Shown: positions 8,279-16,132, counted from the stretch's first letter. The stretch is 61,397 nt of DNA from Leptospirillum sp. (GCA_027323445.1 DAHWBS010000004.1:1-61397), one strand, 5' to 3'. Numbers and translations: made by a program. The notes: generated by a model from the sequence alone, not told the origin.

Positions 8279-8899
8279 CTAGTGCCTTTTGCCGGGGAGA
8301 CCCTTTTCACCGGTCTCGTTCTCCCTGTACATCAGATCGCCTCCAAATTCTCCGGACCGGGCCAGAATGTCGATGGCCACATCTTTCATCGACCGGCGGT
8401 TTTTCATGCTTTCCGCGCGGATGCGACGATAGGCGTTGTCCTCGGAAAGCCCTTCCTGTTTTACCAGGATCCATTTGGCCCGTTCGATGATCTTGCGTTC
8501 GAAGACTTCTTCTTTCAGTCTCTGATTTTCCTCGCAGACAGCGCAGAAGTCCCGGATATGGAAAACGGCTTCCTTGAACAGCGAGGCAAAACGGAGATCG
8601 CAAAAGGGCTGCAGCATGACCCCGGTGAGACAATCCTGACCGCCATGCTCGTCCCTCTTCTCCATGAGAAGGATGATCGGTATGGGGGGGCCGCCTCCAA
8701 CACTCTGGACAATCTGAAAGAATGTTCCGAGTGATTCTCCCCGGTCGAGAAGAATCCCGTCCACGCTTTCAGGATTCGTTCTCGAAAGAAAAGATTCGAG
8801 GGAGAGAACCAGGACCCGCTCCACTCCAATGGCGGTCAGCTCCCGAACGATTTCAGTGTGACGATTGGTGTCTTTTTGAACAAGAACGATTGTGCTCAT
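8279..8899 (-). CDS. ANTAR-domain response regulator, putative transcription antiterminator
   Basis: 206 residues. Residues about 1-115 are receiver-like with Asp52 in GILLDRGES at the phosphoacceptor position, but the usual acidic pair after the first strand is absent. Residues about 120-135 look coiled coil. Residues about 135-183 (ERAKWILVKQEGLSEDNAYR, then DVAIDIL) are a clear ANTAR domain. ANTAR proteins such as NasT, AmiR and EutV bind paired hairpins in nascent leader RNA and prevent termination. First gene of the nifV-side operon, behind a sigma-54-type promoter. A likely target is the nifH leader. Confidence 0.88.
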   Translation of the reverse strand: MSTIVLVQKDTNRHTEIVRELTAIGVERVLVLSLESFLSRTNPESVDGILLDRGESLGTFFQIVQSVGGGPPIPIILLMEKRDEHGGQDCLTGVMLQPFCDLRFASLFKEAVFHIRDFCAVCEENQRLKEEVFERKIIERAKWILVKQEGLSEDNAYRRIRAESMKNRRSMKDVAIDILARSGEFGGDLMYRENETGEKGLPGKRH

Positions 8900-8937
8900 A
8901 TCAAGCCTCTTCCGGTTGAATATTCAGAAGATAAAAC

Positions 8938-8951
8938 GCAAGTTCCATGCC
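8938..8951 (-). promoter_or_regulatory. sigma-54-type promoter of the ANTAR-nifV-mod unit
   Basis: On the minus strand it reads GGCAT-N5-TTGC. The invariant GG and GC are exactly 10 bases apart, against the consensus GGCAC-N5-TTGC. The predicted start, near 8926, is about 27 bases before the ANTAR ATG. No TGT-N10-ACA upstream site was found within 120 bp. Confidence 0.65.
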
Positions 8952-9022
8952 TTTTTTGTAAGACTCTGTTGATTGCCGCTTTTCATGTCTATCCCTATGA
9001 AAAAATGAAGCCATAATGACAA

Positions 9023-9058
9023 AAATGAATACCATTTTGTTAAAAATGGTATTCATTT
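9023..9058 (-). terminator. intrinsic terminator of the main nif operon
   Basis: A perfect 16-bp stem (9023-9038 with 9043-9058) with a 4-base loop, followed on the minus strand by a TTTTTG tract. It lies 17 bp after the nifI2 stop and separates the nifH-nifI2 unit from the ANTAR unit. Confidence 0.85.
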
Positions 9059-9074
9059 CATAAAGACAATCGTG

Positions 9075-9500
9075 CTACAAGACAGAATCTGTTCCGCGTT
9101 CACCAGTACGAATACGGACACTTTCTCCTATGGGACTGACGAAGATCTTTCCGTCCCCCATCCACCCGGTCCTGTTGACACTCATGATCAGATCGATCAC
9201 CTCGTTTTTCATCGATACCGGCACAACAATCTGGATCATTCGTTTGGGAATCCAGAAAACGGGCCGGGTCAATGAATGGGCCAGTGCAAAAGAAGCCGGA
9301 GTCAGATGATTGACGATTTTGGAGACCGATTCATATTCGGCGGGTACCTCCCGATCGATGTCGGTCATCACATTGCCCCCCTGGAGCCCACGGCCGTTGA
9401 CCGTTGTCAGCGTCATCGCTCCAAGGCCCATGGCATCAAGTCCCTTCATCGTCGGACCCACTTTGTCACGGCGCAAGATTGCAGTTCTCTCGACCAGCAT
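9075..9500 (-). CDS. nifI2: NifI2-type PII nitrogenase regulator
   Basis: 141 residues, longer than GlnB (about 112). The T-loop start GRGLQGG (36-42) lacks the uridylylated Tyr motif of GlnB, and GDGKIFVSP closes the PII fold. NifI2 forms a hetero-oligomer with NifI1 that inhibits dinitrogenase in response to 2-oxoglutarate and ADP/ATP. A strong RBS (GGGGGAA) precedes the ATG at 9500. It follows nifI1 with a 26-bp gap. In most nif operons carrying these genes they lie between nifH and nifD; here they are last. Confidence 0.82.
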   Translation of the reverse strand: MLVERTAILRRDKVGPTMKGLDAMGLGAMTLTTVNGRGLQGGNVMTDIDREVPAEYESVSKIVNHLTPASFALAHSLTRPVFWIPKRMIQIVVPVSMKNEVIDLIMSVNRTGWMGDGKIFVSPIGESVRIRTGERGTDSVL

Positions 9501-9526
9501 GTCATTTCCCCCTTTCCGGAAAGCGG

Positions 9527-9847
9527 TTATTCAGCTTTTGCGCCGGTTCTGATGGTGTAGCTCTCTGTCACGGGAGAAACAAAAATCTTTCCATCCCCTT
9601 CATAGCCCACGAAGGCTGCCTTCTGTATGACGTCGACGATGACAGGGACAGACTCATCCTCTGTTACGATCATGAGCATGACTTTTGGAAGTTCGTCGTA
9701 ATGGATCGGGCCAACAGTGATTCCTTTCTGTTTTCCACGTCCAAACACATGGGTCTTTGTCAATGCGGGAAAACCTTTGGCCTCGAGAGCCAGAACCACG
9801 TCATTTTCTTTTTCCGGACGAACAATTGCCCGAACCATTTTCATCAT
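9527..9847 (-). CDS. nifI1: NifI1-type PII nitrogenase regulator
   Basis: 106 residues, the usual NifI1 length, from the ATG at 9847 behind GGAG. The upstream frame overlaps nifW territory and is not used. GRGKQKGITVG at 36-46 is the T-loop entrance and GDGKIFV at 85-91 the PII signature; the GlnB uridylylation tyrosine motif is lacking. It acts with NifI2 to switch nitrogenase off after ammonium addition, a post-translational route different from DraT/DraG. Confidence 0.84.
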   Translation of the reverse strand: MMKMVRAIVRPEKENDVVLALEAKGFPALTKTHVFGRGKQKGITVGPIHYDELPKVMLMIVTEDESVPVIVDVIQKAAFVGYEGDGKIFVSPVTESYTIRTGAKAE

Positions 9848-9899
9848 TTTTTGCTCTCCATGGTGTTGTTGGGTTTTGGTGCCATGATCAAAGATTGGG

Positions 9900-10232
9900 C
9901 TAATCCCGATCTTTTGTTCCTTCAGGGTGAAATTCCACATTGAAGACCTGGGCTTCATGCTGGAACACCTTGAACAGTTTTTCATCCTGGGCCGTTGCCG
10001 TCAGAAAGGTTTCATAGGCCATTTCCAGCGCCCTCCGGTAGGCTTCGCGCTTTTGTTCCGGAGAACCGTCCGCCGGCCACTCCTTTTCGATCGCATCCCG
10101 GAACTGTCCGAATTTTTTCAGGATGTGCAGGCGATTGACATGGACAACCTTCGGGTCGAATTCGACATTGAAAAAATGGAAATAGTCCTCGGCAGCGCTC
10201 AGTTTTTTGGATTCTTCTTCCCAGACGACCAT
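9900..10232 (-). CDS. nifW: nitrogenase stabilising/protective protein
   Basis: 110 residues. The segments LSAAEDYFHFFNVEFDP and VVHVNRLHILKKFGQ are characteristic of NifW, which associates with dinitrogenase or its precursor and is linked to oxygen protection and homocitrate use. It lies between fdxB and nifI1 in the same transcript. Confidence 0.9.
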   Translation of the reverse strand: MVVWEEESKKLSAAEDYFHFFNVEFDPKVVHVNRLHILKKFGQFRDAIEKEWPADGSPEQKREAYRRALEMAYETFLTATAQDEKLFKVFQHEAQVFNVEFHPEGTKDRD

Positions 10233-10265
10233 CAGAGACCTCCTGATCCAAAACGGAATTCTCCG

Positions 10266-10577
10266 TCAGGATGTTTGCAATTCCTTGTGTTGATAGCATT
10301 TTTTGGGACACACCTTGGCGCATGACTCACAGCCGATACACAATTCCGGATGGACGATGTTCATCACTTTCTTGTCGAGTTCGTCTTCGTTTTCAGCCGT
10401 AATGGCCACCGCCTCTCCATCCTCGTCGATACCCATGAGGGCAAGGATTCCCCGCCCGCAGACCTTGAAGCAGCGGCCACATCCGATACACTTGTCGATA
10501 TCGATTGTCTCGACAAAGCGCGGGGTCCAGGTCAGCTGACCTCTTGTGGTTCCTGTGACACAGGCCGATCCTTCCAT
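10266..10577 (-). CDS. fdxB: nif-specific 2[4Fe-4S] ferredoxin III
   Basis: 103 residues. Two cluster motifs, Cys30-33-36-40 and Cys80-83-86-90, are separated by an acidic insert of about 40 residues, as in FdxB (ferredoxin III). The N-terminal LTWTPRFV is also typical. Likely role: electron donor to nitrogenase or to cofactor assembly. It is 33 bp downstream of the SIR2-like gene. Confidence 0.9.
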   Translation of the reverse strand: MEGSACVTGTTRGQLTWTPRFVETIDIDKCIGCGRCFKVCGRGILALMGIDEDGEAVAITAENEDELDKKVMNIVHPELCIGCESCAKVCPKKCYQHKELQTS

Positions 10578-10610
10578 GGAATCCCTCCTTTCTTGACCGT
10601 ATTTGACCGG

Positions 10611-11480
10611 TCAGCTTCTTGAGAGCTCTTCTTTGAGCTTCGGTAGAAAAGTCTTGTTGAGGGCTACAGGAAGGACAGAGATCCCCTCCTGCTCGTAGAA
10701 ACGACTTTCTTTCGGGAGAAGCGGGCTATCGGTGACGATGAAGTGCCGGCTGGAGGACCGTTTCATGATCTGCCGGGCAAACATCCGGGTTGTCTGATCG
10801 TCGAAATGACAACCGAGAAAAAGAAAGTGCCTGCCTGTCCGATGGGTCTTGATCCACTCCGGAATGGGGGTCTGTATGTCGATTTCTGTCAGGACCTCGA
10901 CAAAGTCGGCATCGGAGACAAGAACCTCCACATTGGGGATCATCGTGCCGAACGGGCGATAAAGGACACGGTCCGATGAGGCCGGTTTATCCACCGCTTC
11001 CCATCCGTCCGGGGTTTTTCTGTCGATCCGGTACCATTTGTCCCTGTATTCCGCCTTGCTCACGGCGCTGATCTGGATGTCTCCGGTTTTGACCAGACAT
11101 TTGGACGAGATGGTCGAAAACCAGGTGTCCACGACAAGCGGCAGGGGAAATTCTTCCAGAATCTGGTGAATGGGGGCTTCTTTTGATTCTGTTGAAAAGA
11201 TTTCCCCCATCAGTGACGTGAGTGTTTTCCTGTGCTTGTAGGATTCGATGTACTGGGCGGATTCGTGAAGCTTGCCCTTAAGGCGACCGGGAACGGTGAC
11301 CTTTTCGCAAAGCCTTGCACAAAGCTCCGGTTCGCTTGTCGGAAATCCGGGGGGATCGACGAAGAGGTCCGGACCGAGGTAGACAACAAGCGATCCATTC
11401 TTCCAGAGCTTGGTGATCTCTTCGATGCTACTGGTCAGCTCTTCCGCCGGGATTTCCATACTGGTCTGGACAGTGGCCAT
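10611..11480 (-). CDS. nif-associated SIR2-like domain protein
   Basis: 289 residues from the ATG at 11480, which has GAGGAG upstream; the longer frame overlaps the previous gene. VVYLGPDLF near the start replaces the usual GAGIS of sirtuins, and LFLGCHFDDQTTR near the end matches the NAD-fold closing motif of the SIR2-like family (PF13289 type). Proteins of this sort recur in nif clusters but have no assigned role. Canonical deacetylase catalytic residues are not evident. An NAD-sensing or NAD-cleaving role is only a guess. Confidence 0.7.
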   Translation of the reverse strand: MATVQTSMEIPAEELTSSIEEITKLWKNGSLVVYLGPDLFVDPPGFPTSEPELCARLCEKVTVPGRLKGKLHESAQYIESYKHRKTLTSLMGEIFSTESKEAPIHQILEEFPLPLVVDTWFSTISSKCLVKTGDIQISAVSKAEYRDKWYRIDRKTPDGWEAVDKPASSDRVLYRPFGTMIPNVEVLVSDADFVEVLTEIDIQTPIPEWIKTHRTGRHFLFLGCHFDDQTTRMFARQIMKRSSSRHFIVTDSPLLPKESRFYEQEGISVLPVALNKTFLPKLKEELSRS

Positions 11481-11487
11481 ATTCTCC

Positions 11488-11748
11488 TCATTCCCTGATT
11501 GCGAGCAAAATTCCACCCGCTCTTTTTGAGTCCTTGATAACCGATACGCAATGGTTCTGTGTATCGATGAAGTGCAAGTCGACCGATCCGGATTGACGGG
11601 CCGGTTCCTCTATGACATCGGCTGCCGGAACGGCGATGAAGACAATTCCGGGGAACTGTTCCTTGAGAAGAAGAAGCGTTCTTCGTCCCATCCCTTTCCA
11701 GTGTTCGGCGACAATCGCCGTGACCTCATCGAGCAATGTCTCCTCCAT
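11488..11748 (-). CDS. small nif-associated protein of unknown function (DUF6129-like)
   Basis: 86 residues. A helical N-terminus (EETLLDEVTAIVAEHW) is followed by LRR-free alternating beta/alpha sequence ending GGILLAIRE. It resembles the small proteins found next to SIR2-like genes in other nif clusters (DUF6129 type), a match I make from memory only. It is 9 bp after nifT and 7 bp before the SIR2-like start, so it is certainly in the operon. No cysteine motif and no membrane segment. Confidence 0.6.
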   Translation of the reverse strand: MEETLLDEVTAIVAEHWKGMGRRTLLLLKEQFPGIVFIAVPAADVIEEPARQSGSVDLHFIDTQNHCVSVIKDSKRAGGILLAIRE

Positions 11749-11757
11749 CGTTCCTCC

Positions 11758-11967
11758 TCATCCCGAGACTTTTCGCGCCTCGACCGTAATCGGCAGAGAC
11801 TGCCCATCCGTCAACTCGGGAAGTTCCAGTACCATTCCGTTCGCCAAAGTGACATTTCCTCCGAACAGGGCTTCCCTGTCCGATTTGACGATCGGTTCTT
11901 CGAGGTCCTTCTTCGGGACATAGACCGAAAAGATTCCCTCGGCATTTTTTCGAACCATGACTTTCAC
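11758..11967 (-). CDS. nifT: NifT/FixU protein
   Basis: 69 residues with the family hallmarks MKVMVRKN, YVPKKDLEEPIV and LANGMVLELPEL. NifT is a small conserved nif protein of unclear function, usually near nifK or nifZ. It lies between the Nfu-like gene and a small orphan gene. Confidence 0.92.
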   Translation of the reverse strand: MKVMVRKNAEGIFSVYVPKKDLEEPIVKSDREALFGGNVTLANGMVLELPELTDGQSLPITVEARKVSG

Positions 11968-12027
11968 ATTCGGCCTTTCGTTAAAGTGTTCACGAGCAAA
12001 AAAGGTGATTGTCGGGATATCCCCGGA

Positions 12028-12378
12028 TCAAAGGGTTTCTTCGGGGTTCGGACAAACAGGAAGAACCTGTGTGACGCGATCATCCTTCGACTTGAGATAG
12101 TGTTCGATTTGCTCGACGACAGCTCTTTTGTCCATACAGGATTTTGTAAAGGGACCCATGAGTCTGACGATGACCCGTCCATCGGTGGCCACACCGGCCA
12201 GACGCACATCCCCGCCCGCAAGAATCAATTCGCAGCGGATGGGATCCATCACGCTGTGCAAAGACCAGTAGAAGTCGCCGACAAAGTCATCCCGGTCGGC
12301 ATCCGGCTCTTCAAAAATTTCGTCCACGACTCTCTCCTTCAGTGGAAAAAACGTTTCAGAATCATCGGCCCCTTGCAT
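12028..12378 (-). CDS. Nfu/NifU C-terminal-like protein lacking the CxxC motif
   Basis: 116 residues from the ATG at 12378, just after the nifZ stop; longer frames overlap nifZ. The region LAGGDVRLAGVATDGRVIVR followed by L.G and ..QIEHYLK aligns by eye with the NifU C-terminal (Nfu) domain, but where Nfu has CxxC this protein has FTKSCMDK with one Cys. It may be an Nfu relative that lost Fe-S scaffolding, or an unrelated fold. No true nifU is in the window, although nifS is. Confidence 0.5.
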   Translation of the reverse strand: MQGADDSETFFPLKERVVDEIFEEPDADRDDFVGDFYWSLHSVMDPIRCELILAGGDVRLAGVATDGRVIVRLMGPFTKSCMDKRAVVEQIEHYLKSKDDRVTQVLPVCPNPEETL

Positions 12379-12388
12379 TTCCAACCGC

Positions 12389-12697
12389 TCATGCGGGATT
12401 TTCGGTTTTGACCGGCTCCTCATCGGGGCTGTCATCGTAATCGAGCGACTCTATTTCCCGGAACTTGCACCCGACGGTGACTCCGGTTTCCGGGATATAG
12501 ACCGCATAGATATAGAACTGCTGGAGGAAGGTTCCGATACTCCGGATATAACCCTCATCTCCTTTTCGGGCCAGAATGTCCCCCACTTCGCGGTTCGGGA
12601 ACGTTCCGTCATTTCGGATATGCTTTTTGAGCTTGACCTTTTCGCCAAATTCAAAAAAAGGTGGTCCGGTCAGTTCGACGATATCGCTTCCACTCAT
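12389..12697 (-). CDS. nifZ: NifZ protein
   Basis: 102 residues. The pattern FEFGEKVKLKKHIRNDGTFP then GDILARKGDEGYI and FLQQFYIYAVYI is that of NifZ, which acts as a chaperone in P-cluster maturation of the NifDK protein. It sits in the accessory half of the operon next to nifT. Confidence 0.9.
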   Translation of the reverse strand: MSGSDIVELTGPPFFEFGEKVKLKKHIRNDGTFPNREVGDILARKGDEGYIRSIGTFLQQFYIYAVYIPETGVTVGCKFREIESLDYDDSPDEEPVKTENPA

Positions 12698-12737
12698 GGA
12701 GGGACTCCTTTCTGGTGAAAGATGGTTCCCGTTCCTC

Positions 12738-12941
12738 TCAGGCCATGGCCTTCTGGTTTAAAGACTCGATTTCGCCCGGCTCGAACCGAAACACACCCCG
12801 GCCGCCTGAAAGGGGTTCGTAGCGGTCGACCGTTGACCTCGAAAGAAAATTGAACCAGGACTGAAAGCTCATTCCTTCCGGGCAATGTGTAATTTTCTGG
12901 ACCGATCCGTTGTTAAAAAAAACGACATGAACCATTTCCAT
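12738..12941 (-). CDS. small nif-cluster protein of unknown function
   Basis: 67 residues from the ATG at 12941 behind GGAGGG. A longer frame overlaps the DegT-like gene. The sequence has THCPEGMSFQSWFNFLS and GGRGVFRF; I do not recognise a named family. Its place between the DegT-like gene and nifZ implies a nif accessory role. Confidence 0.6.
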   Translation of the reverse strand: MEMVHVVFFNNGSVQKITHCPEGMSFQSWFNFLSRSTVDRYEPLSGGRGVFRFEPGEIESLNQKAMA

Positions 12942-13011
12942 TGTGATAACCCTCCATCTTTCTTCATCTCCCGGAAATTCCGGGGGAATTGTTTTTCCCA
13001 TGACCTGACTG

Positions 13012-14166
13012 TCAGTAAATGGCCGCTCCGGCACCGACATTGATTGCCGCCTCCTTGAATCGTTCGATGATTTGCCCTGCGTCTTCGGGATTCATTCCCG
13101 GATGGAAAGGCAGGGCGATAGCCCTCTCTGAAAGCTTTTCCGCGATGGGTGCCATCCCTTTCGAATATCCCCGGGCCAAAAACCACGGATCGAGGTGGAG
13201 AGCTTTCGGGAAAGGCACCGCTTCGATTCCGGATTGCCTCAGGTCGTCGACAATGGCATTTCTTGAGAGAACCGAAAATCGGGTCCCGAGATGAACCATG
13301 TAGGTGAACCAGTTGACCCATTCCACATTGGGGGACAGGTAGAGATCCTTGACTCCTTCGAAGGAGCGCATGGCATCCTGGTAAGCTTCCAGAAGCAGGG
13401 CCCTTTTTTTGAGGCTTCCCGCCAGCCGTCCGAGTGACTGAAGTCCGGTCCTGGCCAGGGCGGGCGAGATGCCGAGGTCCAGGGAGAGGAGCGGGTCCGG
13501 CAGGGACAGCGGGGTGGCCCGGTGGTTGTCCCTCATGGCCCGGAAGAGAGTGTCCAGCTCTTCCCGGTCGGTGAGGATTGCCGCATAGCTTTCCCCAAGA
13601 CCGGGATGCGGCGAGCCAAAGGCGAGGATCGACACATCTCCGAAGCTCCCTGTGCGCCGGCCCCGATACTCGGAAAAAAGAGCTTCGGTCGAGTCTTCGA
13701 TCAGGATGACCGGGTGATCTTTTTTGATTTCCTCAAAACGGTCCCAGTCCGCTGGGTGGCCAAGGGTGTTTCCCACCAGGACCGCGCGGGTTTTCTCGTT
13801 GATCCTTTTGGAGACCTTGTCGGGATCCAGGGTGAAGGACCAGGAGTCGATATCGGAGACAACAAGCTTCGCTCCGCTCCAGGGAATGGCCCTTGCCGTG
13901 CCGAACCAGGAAAAAGGAGAGGCGATGACTTCGGCCCCGTCGTTGATTCCGAGAGAGGACAAGACAACGTATAGCGCGATGGATGGACTGGGGACCAAAA
14001 GGACCTTTGCTCTTCCAAAGACAAATCCGAGCCTTGCCTCGAGTGTCTCGACCGGCCGGTCGAATCCCTCCTGTCCCAGAATACTGACCCATTGCTCTTC
14101 TTCTTCTTTAGTCCAGTGGGCATGGTCGAAGGTGATCGGATTGTTCCCGGACTTGTCGGTATTCAT
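13012..14166 (-). CDS. DegT/DnrJ/EryC1-family PLP-fold protein with Lys-to-His at the cofactor position
   Basis: 384 residues. The fold is that of sugar aminotransferases: PSPSIALYVVLSSLGI, EVIASPFSWFGTA, LIEDSTEA with Asp158 for the PLP ring nitrogen, and GSFGDVSILAFG. In the family the next motif is (Y/H)xTKNLxxGEGG; here it is GSPHPGLGESY, placing His187 where the Schiff-base lysine belongs. The same change is known in the 3-dehydratase ColD. It is coupled to nifS by ATGA and sits among Fe-S genes, with no sugar genes nearby. It is unlikely to be a normal aminotransferase; substrate unknown. Confidence 0.75.
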   Translation of the reverse strand: MNTDKSGNNPITFDHAHWTKEEEEQWVSILGQEGFDRPVETLEARLGFVFGRAKVLLVPSPSIALYVVLSSLGINDGAEVIASPFSWFGTARAIPWSGAKLVVSDIDSWSFTLDPDKVSKRINEKTRAVLVGNTLGHPADWDRFEEIKKDHPVILIEDSTEALFSEYRGRRTGSFGDVSILAFGSPHPGLGESYAAILTDREELDTLFRAMRDNHRATPLSLPDPLLSLDLGISPALARTGLQSLGRLAGSLKKRALLLEAYQDAMRSFEGVKDLYLSPNVEWVNWFTYMVHLGTRFSVLSRNAIVDDLRQSGIEAVPFPKALHLDPWFLARGYSKGMAPIAEKLSERAIALPFHPGMNPEDAGQIIERFKEAAINVGAGAAIY

Positions 14167-15323
14167 GACGCCCTCCGTTTTTCCTTGAGAATTCCGGACA
14201 GAATGGTTGTCGTCCGGTCGATGTCCCTGGCGGTGGTCGATCGTCCCAGAGAAAATCTCAGGGCCGACAGTGCCTCCTCCCGTGTCTGTCCCATTGCGGT
14301 CAGGACATGGGAGGGATCGATCGATCCCGAGGAACAGGCCGATCCCATCGATACATAGATCCCTTCCCGGACAAGGTCCAGCAGCAGTTTTTCTGCGGCG
14401 ATGCCCGAAAATCCGAGATTGGCGATATGAGGAGCCCGTAAGGACTGCTCTTTGGGGCCATTTCTCCGGACAAAGGTAAAATAGTCCATCAGGGATTCCT
14501 CAAGGTGATCCCTGAGAAGGGTCGCCTTTGCAATACCATTTTGCAGAAATTCCGCGGCTTCCACCGCGGCATATCCCAGGCCGACGATCCCCGGAACGTT
14601 TTCCGTTCCTCCCCGCCGTTTTCTCTCCTGCGAGCCCGGCATGAGAGAGGAGAACGTCTCTCCTTTGCGGATAAAGAGTGCGCCGATTCCCTTTGGTCCA
14701 TAAATCTTGTGGGCAGACAGGGACAGGGAGTCGACATGGACCTTTGAAAGATCAATGGGGATTTTTCCTGTCGCCGCTACGGCATCGGTGTGAACGAGCG
14801 CTCCGGCCTTGTGGGCGTCGGCCACAATCTCCTGGATCGGCTGAATGGCACCTGTTTCGTTATTGACCCACATGACGGAAACCAGGGCGGTATCTTCGGA
14901 AAGGGCGTTCCTGACCGTTTCCGGTTCGATCCGGCCGCAAGGATTCACGGGAAGGACGGAGACCTTGTATCCCTCTTTTTCAAGAAACGGAGCAAGTCCG
15001 AGGATGGAGGAGTGTTCGATGGAACTTATCAGGATCTCCTTTCTCCCGGGTCTTGCGGACAGGGCTCCCCTGATGGCCGTCTGGTTGGACTCCGTTCCAC
15101 CGCTTGTGAAAAGGATCTCTCTCGACTGGGCAGAAAGAAGCCATGCCAGCTTTTCCCTGGCTTGGGAGACCGCTTCCTTGGCTCTCTCTCCCAGAGGATA
15201 GGGGCTTGAGGGGTTTCCGTACTCCTCCCGGAAAAAGGGAATCATGGCTTCAAGCACTCCGGGAGAAACCGGCGTTGTCGCCGAGGAATCAAGATCGATG
15301 AAAGACGGTTTCTGATTATTCAT
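14163..15323 (-). CDS. nifS: cysteine desulfurase NifS
   Basis: 386 residues from the ATG at 15323, which overlaps the preceding stop as ATGA. It has the N-terminal YGNPSS, TSGGTESN, the PLP-lysine motif LSAHKIYGPKG, and SMGSACSSGS carrying the persulfide cysteine. It supplies sulfur for nitrogenase Fe-S clusters. The scaffold partner nifU is not nearby; HesB and the Nfu-like protein are the closest candidates. Confidence 0.93.
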   Translation of the reverse strand: MNNQKPSFIDLDSSATTPVSPGVLEAMIPFFREEYGNPSSPYPLGERAKEAVSQAREKLAWLLSAQSREILFTSGGTESNQTAIRGALSARPGRKEILISSIEHSSILGLAPFLEKEGYKVSVLPVNPCGRIEPETVRNALSEDTALVSVMWVNNETGAIQPIQEIVADAHKAGALVHTDAVAATGKIPIDLSKVHVDSLSLSAHKIYGPKGIGALFIRKGETFSSLMPGSQERKRRGGTENVPGIVGLGYAAVEAAEFLQNGIAKATLLRDHLEESLMDYFTFVRRNGPKEQSLRAPHIANLGFSGIAAEKLLLDLVREGIYVSMGSACSSGSIDPSHVLTAMGQTREEALSALRFSLGRSTTARDIDRTTTILSGILKEKRRAS

Positions 15324-16132
15324 GATGCGACCCTTTCCGACGCTGTTTCCACTTTTTTCAACCGGCCAATCGCGATGTCCCTGATAAATGAATCCTGATC
15401 GGAGGTCATTTTTAAAAGGACTTCCCCGAAAGCATGTTCTGCGAGCCAAAAGCGGACCCGGATATCATCGTCCTCTGTGGCATCCATCCAGAGTTCAGGG
15501 CTCAATCGTTCGAGAACCGCGATCCTGACAAGGGGATCCGGATCATTTTTGAGCTTCAGGTGGTGGGGAGCGGGAATCCTTGTCGCCACAGCCCTGCGAA
15601 CCTCCGGATCGGTATCTTCCATAAGGGAGAACAGGCTGTCCGGACGAACCCTCAGCGCGACCTGAAGACGGACATAGTAGTCCGGATCAAAGAGCATCAT
15701 TGGAAGAAGGGAAACAGGAATCCTTGCCGCCACCCGGATCCTGACCTCGCGATCGGGGTCAGCGATCATCCGGATAAGGTCCCTGGATTCCATGAAAAGA
15801 GCCACATTCATCCGGACTGTTTCATCCGGATCGTCGATGAGCCTCTTCAACAGCTTTTGCGGAAGATAGCGGGTCACGATAGCCCGAACCTCAAAATAAG
15901 GATCCTGCCAGAATCGCTCCGCCCAGGATGGATTGGTCCGGAAGAAGCGTTCAATGTGTCTTGCATAGGTTGTCCTGACACAGGAGCGTCCGGGTTCGCA
16001 AAGGGTTTCCGTCCGGAAGGGCAAGACCGTGCAGGTGGCACACTCGTTCGGGCAGGAGGCGCTTTCTCCGTGGGGAAAAGCGGATCCGGCCGGAGCGATC
16101 CTGAATGAAAAGTCTTTATGTTGTGTCTTCAT
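15320..16132 (-). CDS. LRV (leucine-rich variant) repeat protein with N-terminal Fe-S motif
   Basis: 270 residues. The N-terminal segment has Cys27, 31, 34, 45 and 51 (CPNECATC...), the pattern of the LRV 4Fe-4S domain first seen in Azotobacter. After about residue 60 come eight or so repeats of about 24 residues of the form DPDxxVRxxVAxRIP, building a right-handed helical scaffold. Function is unknown. It overlaps the TPR gene (ATGA) upstream and nifS (ATGA) downstream, so the three are made together. Confidence 0.8.
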   Translation of the reverse strand: MKTQHKDFSFRIAPAGSAFPHGESASCPNECATCTVLPFRTETLCEPGRSCVRTTYARHIERFFRTNPSWAERFWQDPYFEVRAIVTRYLPQKLLKRLIDDPDETVRMNVALFMESRDLIRMIADPDREVRIRVAARIPVSLLPMMLFDPDYYVRLQVALRVRPDSLFSLMEDTDPEVRRAVATRIPAPHHLKLKNDPDPLVRIAVLERLSPELWMDATEDDDIRVRFWLAEHAFGEVLLKMTSDQDSFIRDIAIGRLKKVETASERVAS

